64,000 bases of DNA from Muricea muricata (GCA_963855995.1 OY979717.1:28291746-28355745); one strand, 5' to 3'. Shown: positions 11,715 through 23,429, counted from the first letter of the stretch. Numbers and translations are program-made. Notes: a model not told the origin generated them from the letters alone.

Positions 11715-12967
11715 ATGGCGGACAGCAACAATAGCTCAAAGCTCCTAAAGCAAATGATTATTAGATGGTATATTCAGAAAAGTAAAAGCTTAAAGAAAAC
11801 TATTTCATCAGTAAGTCGTAAGACTACTGTTAAATTGCCAAATTGGATAAAAAAAGGCGCAGAATAGCTTTTATTGAAGCTGTTTTGGCGACTTTGTGTC
11901 GCCCACGAAATCGGCTGTTGTGGAGCCATGCGAGATCGTTCGTATGGATAGAAATGGTCGAGCAAACGTACGACGATGCCTTATGGTACGCCAATTTTAA
12001 AGTAAGCACAAATACGTTCGAATATCTCCTACATATGGTACAAAATGATATTCATCGTTCTGACACAACTATGCGCTCAGCAGTTCCACCGAAACGACGC
12101 TTGGCGCTTACCTTGTATTTCTTGGCTTCTACTGCGGAGTATAGAACAATTGGTAACCTTTTTGGTGTATCCGCATCATTTGTCTGCCTATGTGTAAGAG
12201 CCGTGTGTCGTGCTATTATCGAACGACTGGCTAGATTTATCGAATTTCCAAAAGGAAACCAACTGCGAGAAGTGATCGAGGGCTACAAGAAAACATGTGG
12301 TTTCCCAATGTGTGCAGGAGCTATTGATGGGACACACATCCCAATCCTTGCGCCGTCGGAAAGTCATGCAGAATATGTTAATCGAAAAGGTTATCATAGC
12401 ATCCAAATGCAGGCTGTCGTCGATTGCAATTACCTGTACAGGGACGTCGTGATTGGATGGCCAGGAAGTGTTCACGATGCCAGCGTTTTTTCCAATTCGG
12501 CAATTTTCAATAAAGGAAATGATGGAAAACTTTTTCCGATCGAGCTAGCAAAGGAGGTAAATGGCGAGGAAATCCCGCCATTTATTGTAGCAGATCCTAC
12601 ATATCCTCTCCTGCCATGGGTCCTGAAAGGCTATCCTAACGACAAGAATGCACCCAGGCGTGAACGAATATTCAACCATCGCCTGAGTCGTGCCAGGGTG
12701 AGAGTAGAAAATACTTTTGGGAGGTGGAAAGGAAGATTTATTTGATTTTCCAAGAGCGTTGACATGGAGGTGTCAAGTTTGTTGAATGTCACATATGCAT
12801 CTTGTATTTTGCACAACGTATGCGAGCTTCAGAAGAATGAGTACTTACTTTGGAATGAAAATGAAGTCGTTCCAGAGGTTGTCGCGGATGAAATAGATGA
12901 AGACAACAACCTACCGCATGACGATAATGATATTCGTGTAACATTAGCAGATTACTCTACAGCATAG
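11715..12967 (+). pseudogene. PIF/Harbinger DDE transposase of Harbinger B
   Basis: A nearly intact nuclease of the DDE_Tnp_4/HARBI1 family, which cuts and pastes the element. The ATG at 11715 gives a plausible N-terminus, but a frame change is needed near the A-run at 11848 to join the long frame that is open to 12742. Visible motifs: GAIDGTHIPIL (first catalytic Asp), VVIGWPGSVHDASVF (second Asp region) and VENTFGRWKGRF (catalytic Glu). A single in-frame TGA (12743-12745) falls after GRWKGRFI; the same frame then continues with SVDMEVSSLLNVTYASCILHN, the normal C-terminal block, to the stop at 12967. About 410 codons in all is normal for the family. One frameshift and one stop make it inactive, though recently so. 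Confidence 0.85.
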
Positions 12968-13552
12968 ACACTGTACATAGATACATTTTGCTGTAGTTTC
13001 AATTGAACGTTTATCAATAAATTTGCAGTTTATATTAGGAACACTGGCAAACTACATGGCCATGACCATTTTAATGCATTGCAAAACTATGATGCAAGTG
13101 TTCATCACTGATCCTCAAGTCTTAGCAAAGCAGATTACGACGCTTTTAAAAACAGCTATAACAAATACTTTGATTAGCATATTGTATACTTTTTATTAAT
13201 ATATACATATAAACGTATAGAAAATATGTTATTTTTATTAACAAAATATAAGCAGTAAAACCTCAGTTCAAACGTAGCCCTGTTTAAACGCGATCGAACA
13301 ATAAACATAAAGAGGTTGCTAGACTATGAAGCTTATCCTACAATGGATTTATACTGCTCTTTATAAAAAATATGAATTTCCTCACATTGCTACTCGTCAT
13401 TGTGAAACAAGTTGCAAGTGAGACAAGTAACAAGTGCGATAAGTAGCAAGTTGGACAAGTAGCAAGTTGGAGAAGTTGCACTGTATAGCAGAGCCTCAAA
13501 ATATTAAAATAACTAACAACTTCTGTTAATAACAGTATTAGAACTGAAAGAA

Positions 13553-14570
13553 TAGACAGATTTAGATCGAGGACGTCGACGTTAAGACGACGTGAAAATG
13601 GCGTGGACCCGCGAAATTACACTTCCGGTTTCGTCTAGGACGTCGTCTACGTTCTGAACAGGACGTGAATCCAGTAGTTTTCACGTCATGTTGAGAACGT
13701 CAAAGTTTTGTGCTTTTGTATTTAAAAAATATGACTGTAGGCATCCCAAAATCATTCTATTTTGTTGTCCATGTATTGCTTACTAATCCTAGGTAATAAT
13801 TTTTTGTAACGACAAGGTTGTTTCTTAGTATTTTAGCAGGTTTTGGACGTACCGGTTTCTGACAAACACTTTTGCCGCCATAGAAAAACAACAAAATCGC
13901 AAGCAATGTTAAACTCTTCAGTACTGCTAGCATTCTTTATCAAACGAGGTATTCAAGGACAGGGAAACGTAGAATAGTATAAAAAGTGTTCATAAACTAG
14001 GAAAGGTGTAAATAAACAAAAATTAACATACAAAAATATGTTAAAACTCGGTCATTTCTAGCCGCGTTGTTACAAGAATGTAAAAAAGCACAAAAAATAC
14101 AAATGCCGTTTTCAGCCAATAAAACCATTGAAAGCCTTTTTAAATGTTACCAAGATAATCACTGACATGTGAGATTATACTGAAAAAACACACAGACCTA
14201 ACTGAATCACTAATAACTATATGATTTACCTAGAAAAATTACCTGTAGCTTTTGCTTTTTTCCGAAAAATGCGATGAAGTTCACCTCTTCAAAACAACAA
14301 AATATTCTGAGTTTATTCTTTTAAAACTTCATGACTGTTTAGACACAATCTTCGGAAACACTAGGCCGGTCTTAGAAAGCTTTTCCTTGCCTATATATTG
14401 ACAACTGATCGAAATATCCAACGAAATAAACAGGCGGGATGAGAACACAAAAACACTAGCAAAAAGACAAATCTGACGTTCTAGATTAAACCGGAAGTAG
14501 AAGTCAGTTGTTTGATTACGTCATTTTCACGTCGTCTTAGACGTCGACGTCCTCGATCTAAATCTATCTA
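13553..14570. mobile_element. ~1-kb MITE nested in Harbinger B
   Basis: Inverted ends (AGATTTAGATCGAGGACGTC at left, its complement at right) extend about 100 bp inward with ACTTCCGGTTT conserved in both arms. It sits between the transposase and accessory gene of Harbinger B and forms the artificial C-terminus of the accessory ORF (14527). No coding capacity; the target duplication was not resolved. Confidence 0.7.
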
Positions 14571-16459
14571 ATGTCTTATCTTGTTCTTTTACTATGTTAT
14601 GTTGGTGGATAGGGGGGTAAGGGTTTGCATGATAAACAGCATGCAAATTAGGGCCAAGATGATTAACTTGGCTAACATTTCCCATCATCATACTTAGCAT
14701 TTTAAGTTCATGTTCTCTTTCTTGTTTTCTACGTTCAGACTCCAAAATTGCTTGCTCTCTTGGGAAGTTGTGTTCCTTTTATAGCCGCATTTCCTCCAAC
14801 TTTCTATATCTAAAACAAATTATTTCAACTAGAAATGTAATCATCAATTATAATTGCACTTGAAACATGTTAATTAAGTTTAACTATTTGATGACAGAGT
14901 ATCAACAAAGTTAGTTAAACCTCCATTGTTACAACTTTAAAGGCACATAAATATTACCGTCTTACCTTTCAAAATCTTCGCTGTTTGCCTGTTGAAATTT
15001 TGCAAACACTAACTCCAAGTTCTTCTCCACACCACGTTTTCTCGTTTTAGAACCAAGACCTAATTTAGGCTCTTTCCCTCTATTGGAACTTAGACATGTT
15101 CTTTGCCACTTTCTCTTCAACAGTAACAGAGTCACACAAACATTATTTTGTAATGTGGCTGTTTCTGGGGATTGGTTTATGTATATCACATGTACATGAC
15201 TTACTGCCAACTCCCAGACTAGCTTCAAAGTCACAGTTTGGACAACAAAACTCATCCTCTTCACTGTAAACCATAAGAGATCCACCCGCTGAAGTATGAA
15301 CATCACTTGTATGAACTACTTGTTCATAATCACAAGTTTGGCATTTTTTGACAAAATTTTCACCTTTCCCATATTTGTCCACTAAATTTTCAACTGAAAA
15401 AATCATGAAAACCATATTTAGTCATTAGAAATTAGCAAATGATGCTGCATGGATAATAATTAATGCACATGCGGAAGTGCTTGTTAACCATTGGCCCAAA
15501 TGTTGACCATTCCTATTTTGGTCTTTTTTAATCCTGCAGTATCAATAACCTGAAGTGTTCTTTGTGTCATTCAACACTAGACTTGTTTAACGATATATAA
15601 AATTCATGTAAAATATACCTATGGCAGATTCATTCTCTTTATCAGATTGATCCATTGTATCTACCATGGCAACTGGTGTGACATTATGTTTGAGACATAA
15701 GATTGTCAATTTGATCAAAATATTTCCACTTTTTTTTGCTATTTCCAGTCTTTCTTGTTTTGTCTTTCTCGGTTTTGTATTTCTGTCGCAGTTTCTTCAT
15801 TTTATTAACAATTTGTTCCAGTGTCAGGTTCTTGCACCCCTTCTCTTGCATTTGCATCTATATTAAAATTTTAAAAAAATATTACGTAAAATGAATGCTA
15901 ATAACCTGTCAGACTGGCTGGGTTTTTGCCATTTTGGTTATTTACTTGGAGTTGAGTATACTGTGTCTTGATGATAAATAACAGATATATTGGATCATAT
16001 TTGCCTTATTTCATTTTCTGTTCATCTCAGCATCAAGAAATAAGCGATAATTTTCATATAAATATAAAACTTGACATATTTACACACTTGAAATATTTAC
16101 ACATAAAAATGGATTACAAAAAATCCTTCAAAAACTGATAATGGGTAATCGAAATGGACCGCCCGCCCGCCCGCGTGTAATTCCAAAAAATTTCCGGACA
16201 GTAAACTATTAAAAGTCTAATTTGAAATGGCCTAATATTATAAATATGAAATCTGATTACCTATAAAAGATATATATAAAACCTTGCATATTCTATTAAT
16301 AAAACAGCTTACCAGTAAATTTCGATACACGCGATTGGTATCCTTAGTGCATTTAAAGTTATCTAACGCAATTTGAATTGTTTCTTCTGACCAGAGGGTC
16401 AAAAGAAGTTTAGTTTCTTTCTCCGATCAATCTTTCCCTCTTGTTGCCTTCGACGCCAT
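14527..16459 (-). pseudogene. Multi-exon Myb/trihelix accessory gene of Harbinger B
   Basis: Five exons can be drawn on the minus strand with canonical sites: 16459-16313 (donor GTAAGC), 15857-15619, 15393-15205 (donor GTAAGT), 15164-14966 (donor GTAAGA) and about 14803-14527. Exon 1 reads LLLTLWSEETIQIALDN and exon 2 LEQIVNKMKKLRQKYK then KKKWKYFDQID, together a trihelix/Myb-SANT DNA-binding domain. Exon 3 holds two Cys pairs (CQTC, then CCPNC), possibly zinc-binding. The last exon is a charged helix (ERRKQEREHELKMLSMM). Stops interrupt exons 1, 2 and 5, and the 3' end is replaced by MITE sequence. Role by family: targeting partner of the DDE transposase. Joining phases between exons 3 and 4 are not certain. 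Confidence 0.65.
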
Positions 16460-17813
16460 GTTCGTTGGCTTTCCCGCCAAAGTAATTAATATTCCCGCAT
16501 ATATAAATCGCTAAAATTGCTGAACTAGCAATATTTTGGGTAAGGTACCGTTGTTTAAGCGGGCCGAGATTACCTATTTGACCGGTCTCGGCCTGCTTAA
16601 AATTTTGGGCACGGGTGATCTAAATTTTGCGTTTACACGACAAAAATTAGGAGTGTCGTGCTTAAAAAAATTGGCCCGCAGACCCAAGTTTTAGCTGCCC
16701 GTGCCGAAAATGCATGTCGTGTAAATGGGCCTCTCGTGTCTGTTATGGAAAAACTTATAAGCAAGTGATTTTTTTTCAACGCTGAAACTTGTTTTTTTTT
16801 ACTAGAGGTTATGTTTTACAAAATATCCTTTTTTACTGTTAGTGTTGACTTTATATTCAGCTCAGCTGTAATAGACTTATTTTCCATTAGTCACCCCTAA
16901 GCATCAGGCTTTGTCAGAATATCAGTTTTATTTGACCAAGGGGCTGTTTACATGAGACGGGGTAGCCGGATTAGCTGGGATGATTTGAGTACATGAAATT
17001 TTACTGGGAGTAATATAAACTGTTATGTATCTTAAATTTACTTTAAATAGATAAGATTTATTTTAAATTGAAGCTGCTGTTAGATACAGCAAAAAATTGC
17101 CAACCCTTTTAACAGTCTAGCCGGTCTCATGTGATCTTTCCCAAATATTGTGTGAAGTATAGACATTGTGATGTTGGTTATAATATATCTTTCTTTCTCA
17201 ATGCTATGTCCTGGAATTCAGCAGATAATGGTACAAAATATCCTTGGGTTACATGTAAAATCATAAATTTCACTGGGGGTCAACTGTCATCAAACTGAAT
17301 TAAATGTTCATGGTATGTGTTGGGCTTGTGTTTGGTAGCAAAATTGCCAAATTTCATATCATTTGCTCATTCTAGTACAGCATAAGTACAGGGTTGACCC
17401 CCACTCGGATTCACTGCATAATGGTATAGTGAAACCCACGAATACAGGCCTATCTTGTTTTGGAACAACTTGTGGTTACATTTTAACTAACAAATTTGGT
17501 ATATATTTATCATTGTTCAGCTCATAGGTTTCATCTACACATATCTATTTTTACAATTTGTTGTCATCATTGTCTTGTTCACTGAAAATATTCTTGAAAA
17601 GTAGGAGGGTCAAGGTCAAAATATTTTGCAGTCATGTTCTCATATAGGCATGTGAGTGAATTTTGAAAAAGAGCACACACCAGGCAGTTTTCCCAACACA
17701 ACTCATGCCAATTTTAAGATTTTTGCTAAATCAACAAAGCGAAGTGATTGGTGATGTCACCAAACAGTTGGTATTTCAAATTTGAAATTTCAAGTTTGCA
17801 GTGGGTATGCATT

Positions 17814-18817
17814 TCACAAAATTGTTTGTTTTTTAATGTATAGCAATATGGTGAGCGAAGGCATACCTACTGGACCATACATATGTCCTATCAGGCCACT
17901 AGGTAGAGCCAATGATTGGAACTTCAGAGAATGTACGTTTGTGTCCATTGTAAACCATCCTTTGATTTTCCCTGGTCTTGAAATGGGTCTAACTGTGCCA
18001 TCAACAAAGCCAAAACAATTAGGCAATGGTGCACCTTTTCTTTGAATAGCATTTGCATACACTTCGATAAAATGAGAATTAAGAACATTGGCGTTCCAGT
18101 TTAATATTCGGTGGCTGTGGTTATCAAAAATCCAATCCAACATCGTGTTAGTGATCCTGCAGAGTTCAGGAACTGGTTTACCAAAGCACTGAATCATGTC
18201 TGCGTAGCAACATGGATATGCTACTGTTTTAAAACCATGCAAAAGGCTTCCATACCTGAACAAACGCTCCTCTGAGGGCATGGAATTTTCTCAGGAACAC
18301 CCAATCTCGTACCCAGAGCAATGCCTGTTCGCGGGTTAGGCTGGCATTGGCTCTGGGGAAACGGAATGAACTGCGTGTGATTTCATACGCGCTCACTTAA
18401 TGCGCATGCTCTCCACTAATAGGCTATGCTTTATTTATTCGGGCTCAACTGTTGTATTTATGATTGTTTTTCTGGAAATAAAGCACAGCCTATTAGTGGA
18501 GAGCATGCGCATTAAGTGAGCGCGTATGAAATCATACGCAGTTCATTTCGTTTCCCCAGAGCCAATGCCAGCCTAACGCGCGAACAGGCATTGCTCTGGG
18601 TACGAGATTGAGGAACACCTAGAACTTGTGCTAGTAATGGAATGTCCTGTTTTCTGAATCTAAACATAGCTAAACACTCCGCTTCGTCAAGGCTATCGAG
18701 AGAAAATCGTCTGTAAATAGCAAAAGGAAACTCAGGATTCCTTGACTAATAACTATTGTACAGAACCAGAAAATCTTCGTCACTTAAATCACCGCTATCA
18801 TAAGCAATTAAAATCAT
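17814..18817 (-). pseudogene. Harbinger A DDE transposase, split by a MITE
   Basis: Starts with ATG at 18817 (MILIAYDSGDLSDEDFLVLY). RRFSLDSLDEAECLAMFRF and QDIPLLAQVLGVP follow up to the MITE at 18302-18610, after which the protein continues on the other side. Downstream blocks are YADMIQCFGKPVPELCRI, NCFGFVDGTVRPISRP (first catalytic Asp in the DGT motif) and HSLKFQSLALPSGLIGHMYG. A frame change is needed near 18240 and a stop lies near 18745. The remaining DDE residues beyond 17814 were not found, so the 3' part is truncated or hidden behind an intron. It is a different Harbinger subgroup from the transposase of Harbinger B. Confidence 0.75.
18302..18610. mobile_element. 309-bp MITE with a perfect 9-bp target duplication
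   Basis: Ends CAATCTCGTACCCAGAGC and its complement; the inverted arms run about 130 bp each. AGGAACACC flanks both sides (18293-18301 and 18611-18619). A 9-bp duplication is typical of Mutator-like elements, although the terminus itself is not diagnostic. It splits the Harbinger A transposase between VLGVP and the next block. Confidence 0.85.
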
Positions 18818-19531
18818 GCTTCTCACTGTTTTAAAGCCCATCATTTTGCAATGCACATTACAATTTGACAAAAATACTGCGTTGTTGCCGTCAACTGAGA
18901 AGCTTAAACAATTCTTAACGATGGCGGGAACGATAATAACTCGTCCCAGTCTTTATCGTTTTTCACGTGGCCCTGCCGCTAAAACGTCGTTGCTTAAGTT
19001 CCCTGTTATCAGAGCACAATGGCACGGAATTCGTTTTCTATTCCTTAATTAATTACTGATCTGTCACGAGAACCAAAAGCCCCGCAAACTATTGAGAATA
19101 ACCCATTGATAGAATTTCAATGTCTAGGACTAGTTAAACCTAGGAATGCGTAAATCATTGCAAAATATTTATTAATTACTGTATGTATGCATATAGCGAA
19201 GGGTTTTCGTATTGTGTCATCTGTTCATGGTCGGACTTTTATAATGAGAATCTTTTGATTATTTATGATAGTAATCTTGGTGCTTTCAGATTCATTTTAG
19301 TAGGCAGGAACAATAGCACAAGTGAGTTATTGTTTGTGTACACTAAAGCAGCTGCGATCAAAACAAAGCAAATTGTATTCCCATGGGAATTAAAAATGCG
19401 CAAAAAAAACACAGGGTGAACAAAAAAATCAAAAAATTGAAAATGATCTATCTTTAGAATTTGAGCAGCACTAAGGTGAATGTAAAGAGCACAAGATATT
19501 GACAGGGAGCATATTTACAAACCCATGCCAT

Positions 19532-20046
19532 GAGATAACAGACGACGAGAGGCATGGTTTTGATGTATTGAATTAAGTCGCGTTTTATTGTTTTGGCAAA
19601 ACTGAAGGTTTTCAAACAACAAGAGCAATTTTGTTGACTTGTGAAATTTTTAGCATCCTTATAGTTAGTAGCTATAGTTACTTTATATTATTATATATTT
19701 CTGTTTTTAAAATATTACCGCAATTTTCATACGCACTTAATTAACCGAAACATCTTAACTCGCATGGTACCTATGTTAGACAGAAAAAGGCTTTTTCTGT
19801 CTAACATAGGTGCCATGCGAATTAAGATGTTTCGGTTAATTAAGTGCGTATGAAAATTGCGGTAATATTTTAAAAATAGAAATATATAATAATATAAAGT
19901 AACTATACTAACTATAAGGATGCTAAAAATTTCACAAGTCAACAAAATTGCTCTTGTTGTTTGAAAACCTTCAGTTTTGCCAAAACGATAAAACGCGACT
20001 TAATTCAATACATCAAAACCATGCCTCTCATCGTCTGTTATCTCGT
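19532..20046. repeat. ~514-bp near-perfect palindrome
   Basis: Two ~257-bp arms are inverted copies around a one-base centre (g at 19790). By eye only a handful of substitutions and one 4-bp indel (near 19668) separate the arms. There is no ORF of interest beyond mirror images. It could be a recent foldback transposon, a snap-back duplication or an assembly fold-back artefact. No clear target duplication. Confidence 0.9.
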
Positions 20047-20156
20047 CCCGGAAGGCAAATCGTTTAAACACCGCGAATCCAATGATATGTGTCTACCAAG
20101 ATGAATTGCATGCTTTTTCCCTTCGTTACAACCTAAAGTCACAGCCTATACGCTGA

Positions 20157-20645
20157 GGTCCTGCTTACACTATACCGGATTACATCTGAGGGTAGCGATT
20201 TTCACGCAGGATTCGGCTGCTGTTTACACTACGCGACAATACTACACCCGCAGAGGATATATGTGATACGAAAACGTCAAAAAGTAATCCATTATGTGCC
20301 AAACCAGAGCGGAAATAGCATGCCACTGTCGAACGACAAAGCAAAGACCGACTGCATGTCGCTGTCGAGAGGACAATTTTTATCTCAAAATATTCGTCAA
20401 TTTGAATCGTAGTATAACATAACAGAATTTCCAGGTAAAGCTGTATACCAATTATATAGGCATGATAATAGAAAAGACTGTTGTTTTGAAATTCAGTATA
20501 TTACAGTTAATACCTATATGTACATGTGGAGAGAGTATCAGCTCACTGCGGAAAGAGCTGGTGTAATATAAACACCCACAAATTTTTCGAGCTTAGTAGA
20601 AATTAATCCGGCATAAAATGTTACCCGTGGTAAACAGGGCTAATA
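20157..20645. mobile_element. Possible MITE with CCTG(T/C)TTAC ends
   Basis: Left end TCCTGCTTACAC and right end GTAAACAGGG are similar inverted sequences, and CCGGATTA lies just inside both. This resembles hAT-type MITE termini. The interior shows no coding signal and no duplication was resolved. Confidence 0.3.
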
Positions 20646-21551
20646 GATGCCTCATATATAATAATAATCCTGAAAATTTACTTTTCAAAGCAACAATTTG
20701 ACACAAATGTCAGACCCTGATTTTGTCCTGGCCTTGTTCGTTTATGACCCCCTTAGCAATCTTAATCACCAAAACATTATTTGAAGATTCGTCTATAACA
20801 GAAATGTACTCTAAGCTACTTCTTGTTTTATAAATTATTCAACTAACCGTTGATATACCGTTCAACTAACCTTGTTGGTATTATACAGCACGGGATTTAT
20901 CTGTCGTCTCATGCACTTTACCAAGACTTTAATTTGAACTAAACAAGAAGTTGATTCACTGTGATTTTTCTTTGTCATTCCAGCCAAACCGCACTGCCTT
21001 CACCACCCGCTGTGTACATCCATCCGCACACCATTCAGTAGCTACATTGACTGTAAAGTGTCGGACTTAGAAGTCTTGGCAAAAGAAGCCATTTCAAATC
21101 GTAAAACGCTTTCAAAATTATGTTGTCAAAACGGTGTCTAAAAAAGATTGTCAGCCTAAATTTGCATAACAGCAGCTGCAAATTACCACTACACGTATAA
21201 TGCACAAGCTAAAACACTAAGCAAAACAAAGAATTGCAGTGAAGTGTGCGACATAAGCATCGACATAAGCATGAAAACGAGCATGAGCTATAGTAGAACA
21301 AAAGCAAATTCAAAAGAAAATGCTTTTTGCTTTGTCTTGGTGAAAATCTGGGGAAAAGATATCCTGTGTTATGTTGCTTGTCGCAACATAATCATTTATT
21401 TGTGCAATCCTTTTTGGTAATTTATTTTGACGAAGAGAAGATGAAAATGCTTTCGCCATTCATTCAGTTCCTTTAAATTCCCAGAGGTATGATAACGCAC
21501 GTTTAGCAAGAATAGAATGATTTCTAAAGGATAATCCTGTATGTAATTATA
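20646..21551. other. No gene seen
   Basis: AT-rich, with short ORFs only and no recognisable domain, splice site pair or repeat end. Confidence 0.4.
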
Positions 21552-21555
21552 TTAA

Positions 21556-22298
21556 GGGGGTACACTACTAAAAATAATTGCTTTTCGTTTCTAATGCTAT
21601 CAGATTATAGTTTAACTATGTTGTTACGCCTGCTTCCCTGACTTGAAAAATATGTTGTAAAGTGTTATTGTTGCCATAGTTACCAAAATAGAGGGCCTTT
21701 CTCGACTTAAATTCAAGCAATTTTGTATGCATGATTTCGAGAGAAATACTAACGATAGAAACTTGAAACAACTTTTTGTTGATTACCCAAGACTATGTCT
21801 AGGACGTGAACTAAAACTATTTCATCACAATCTATAGCGCCTCTAAAATCGAAGATTATATTTTAGAATGTCGAAATTGTCCACTCAAAATTGCAATATC
21901 TTTGCTATATTCTAATAAAGTTCGTTCATTTTAGTTCATCTACTAGCGAAAAACCGTTACTACATAACCAGAAAGTTTCACCTTCAAATGTTTAATATTA
22001 GCCAAGTTATCGTGTTAAAATTTGGAAAATTGGCGTGGTAAAACAACCCGAGAAAATGGCTTAATGTTTGTTATGCATATATTAATTACTTAAACAAAAC
22101 AGTACAACAAAACAATAAAGCGCCGAGAAAAGGCAATGAAAGGCCGTTACCCTAACAAGGTCTATAGTTTTCTGAATTTCTCCGTTTATAAATACTTTTT
22201 GTTTGAAATTCTGGAAATGTTTGGAGAGCCCTGCAAACAATATCTTCTACAATTTTTGAAAATTCGCAAATTTGGAATATTTTTTGTAGTGGACCACC
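21556..22298. mobile_element. ~740-bp TTAA-flanked MITE
   Basis: Ends GGGGGTACACTAC and GTAGTGGACCACC are inverted partners, each next to TTAA (21552-21555 and 22299-22302). There is no coding capacity. The TTAA duplication points to a piggyBac/Kolobok-like source. Confidence 0.7.
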
Positions 22299-22317
22299 TT
22301 AAGGGAAAATGAAAATC

Positions 22318-22408
22318 AAAATACAATTTTGTGGAAACACCACATAAATTACATTTATCATCGCAAAGCTTTTGATCCGTAAGCTCGGATCTTCATCGGT
22401 GCTAATCA
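22318..22408 (-). repeat. Decayed hammerhead-family copy (minus)
   Basis: The reverse complement matches the motif at 59-175: the stem II hairpin GATCCG-loop-CGGATC is intact and the GGTGTTTCCAC block follows. The core has become CCGATGA and the GAAA has become AAAA, so it should not cleave. Homology ends where the TTAA element begins at 22302. Confidence 0.75.
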
Positions 22409-22589
22409 GGGTTTTCACAATCTGACGAAATTTCCTTAGATTTATGCTGCTTTTATGGGGGTGGTATTAGGCATAATGAGGATGTTATGCATTCCTTTCA
22501 AAATTTTACTGTTCGGCTAATTCCCAACCACCCTCCCCCTCCAGAAACAAGTATATGGAAATTAGTTGTGAGAGCGCTGGCACTAATAG

Positions 22590-22700
22590 TAATGCACATG
22601 AAGATCCGAGCTTACGGATGCAAAGCTTTGCGATAGAAAATTTACGTGGTACTCCCACAAAATTATACTTTGATTAATAGTATCACCATGCAAAAATGTT
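22590..22700 (+). repeat. Decayed hammerhead-family copy (plus)
   Basis: Matches 59-175 through stem II, the CCCACAAAATTATA block and CACCATGCAAA. The core is degraded (ACATGAAG; GCAAA in place of GAAA). It lies head to head with the minus copy about 200 bp away. Confidence 0.75.
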
Positions 22701-23182
22701 TTCACGACTGTAAATTGGCAAAAGTTAGCTAAAGATTCCATGGGTTTGTTTGCAATAAGCGTCGCTTACTGCCTTGTGTGGATTATTTGTGACATCTAAT
22801 ATAGATCATTATTTTAAACGAGACGTGTATATAATTCAAATAGTCGAAGATCATTAGCACAGAAAATTACGATACAGTTGTCATATCGGACATAGTCGTT
22901 CGTTAGATATTTTCCAACAGTTTTTATACGGTTCCAGCCATGTATTTCTTTTCGATTGTCGTGTAATAACTAGATAATGTAAGACTAAAATACTGCCAAT
23001 AGAATAGCTGACTAATATCAATATTTGTTAGAAAGACGTTATTTAGGATGGAGAAGAGCAACTAATAAAGAGTTTTATAGCAGTTATATAATAGTTTTAT
23101 GTTGTTTGATTAAACTATTATAATTTCCGGATTAGTAGGATATGTTGCCAGAATGAGTTGAACCATCCATCTATGTAGTAGT

Positions 23183-23377
23183 CACGGCCGTCGCTAGAAC
23201 TTTAGAGGGGGGGGGGGTTGTTTATTCATATATTCGCGTTCTTCCCGACGAGTTTCTTTTCAAATCAAACTCAAATTAGTGAATTTAAATTTGATTTGAA
23301 AAAAAAAGTCGTCGTGTAGAAAATGAATAATTATATGAATATACACCCCCATTATTAACGTTCTGGCTACAGCCCAG
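23183..23377. mobile_element. hAT-type MITE, 8-bp duplication GTAGTAGT
   Basis: 18-bp imperfect inverted ends (CACGGCCGTCGCTAGAAC against CTGGGCTGTAGCCAGAAC) with GTAGTAGT on both sides (23175-23182, 23378-23385). The arms include a G-run with its partner C-run and TTCATATA/TATATGAA blocks. The 8-bp duplication is diagnostic for hAT. Confidence 0.85.
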
Positions 23378-23429
23378 GTAGTAGTTCCGAGATCACACGT
23401 ACGTATAATTAGCCGTAAGTCAGCAAAAC

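Larger units (their letters stand above)
11345..16732. mobile_element. Harbinger B, nested in the Myb gene of Harbinger A
   Basis: Inverted ends beginning AGGCCCATTTACACGACATG lie at 11345 and, inverted, at 16732; similarity extends for more than 50 bp (CGGCACGGGC, GGGCCC). The flanking triplets are CTA (11342-11344) and CTC (16733-16735), which fits the 3-bp duplication of PIF/Harbinger with one later change. Cargo: a transposase on + and a multi-exon accessory gene on -, convergently arranged. A ~1-kb MITE lies between them. Confidence 0.8.
10185..19004. mobile_element. Harbinger A (outer element of the nest)
   Basis: The short inverted ends AG(A/G)GAACTTAAGCAAC lie at 10185-10200 and, inverted, at 18989-19004. 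Between them are the two genes diagnostic of PIF/Harbinger elements: a Myb/SANT-like gene on + (10697 onward) and a DDE transposase on - (17814-18817). The flanking triplets are ATT and GTT, so the 3-bp duplication is imperfect. The element carries Harbinger B and a 309-bp MITE as later insertions, each splitting one of its two genes, so it was dead or died by insertion. Confidence 0.65.

Noticed and set aside
21400-21540. Possible LINE C-terminal fragment on the minus strand
   Set aside because: Only a few weak words in changing frames; not enough to separate from chance.
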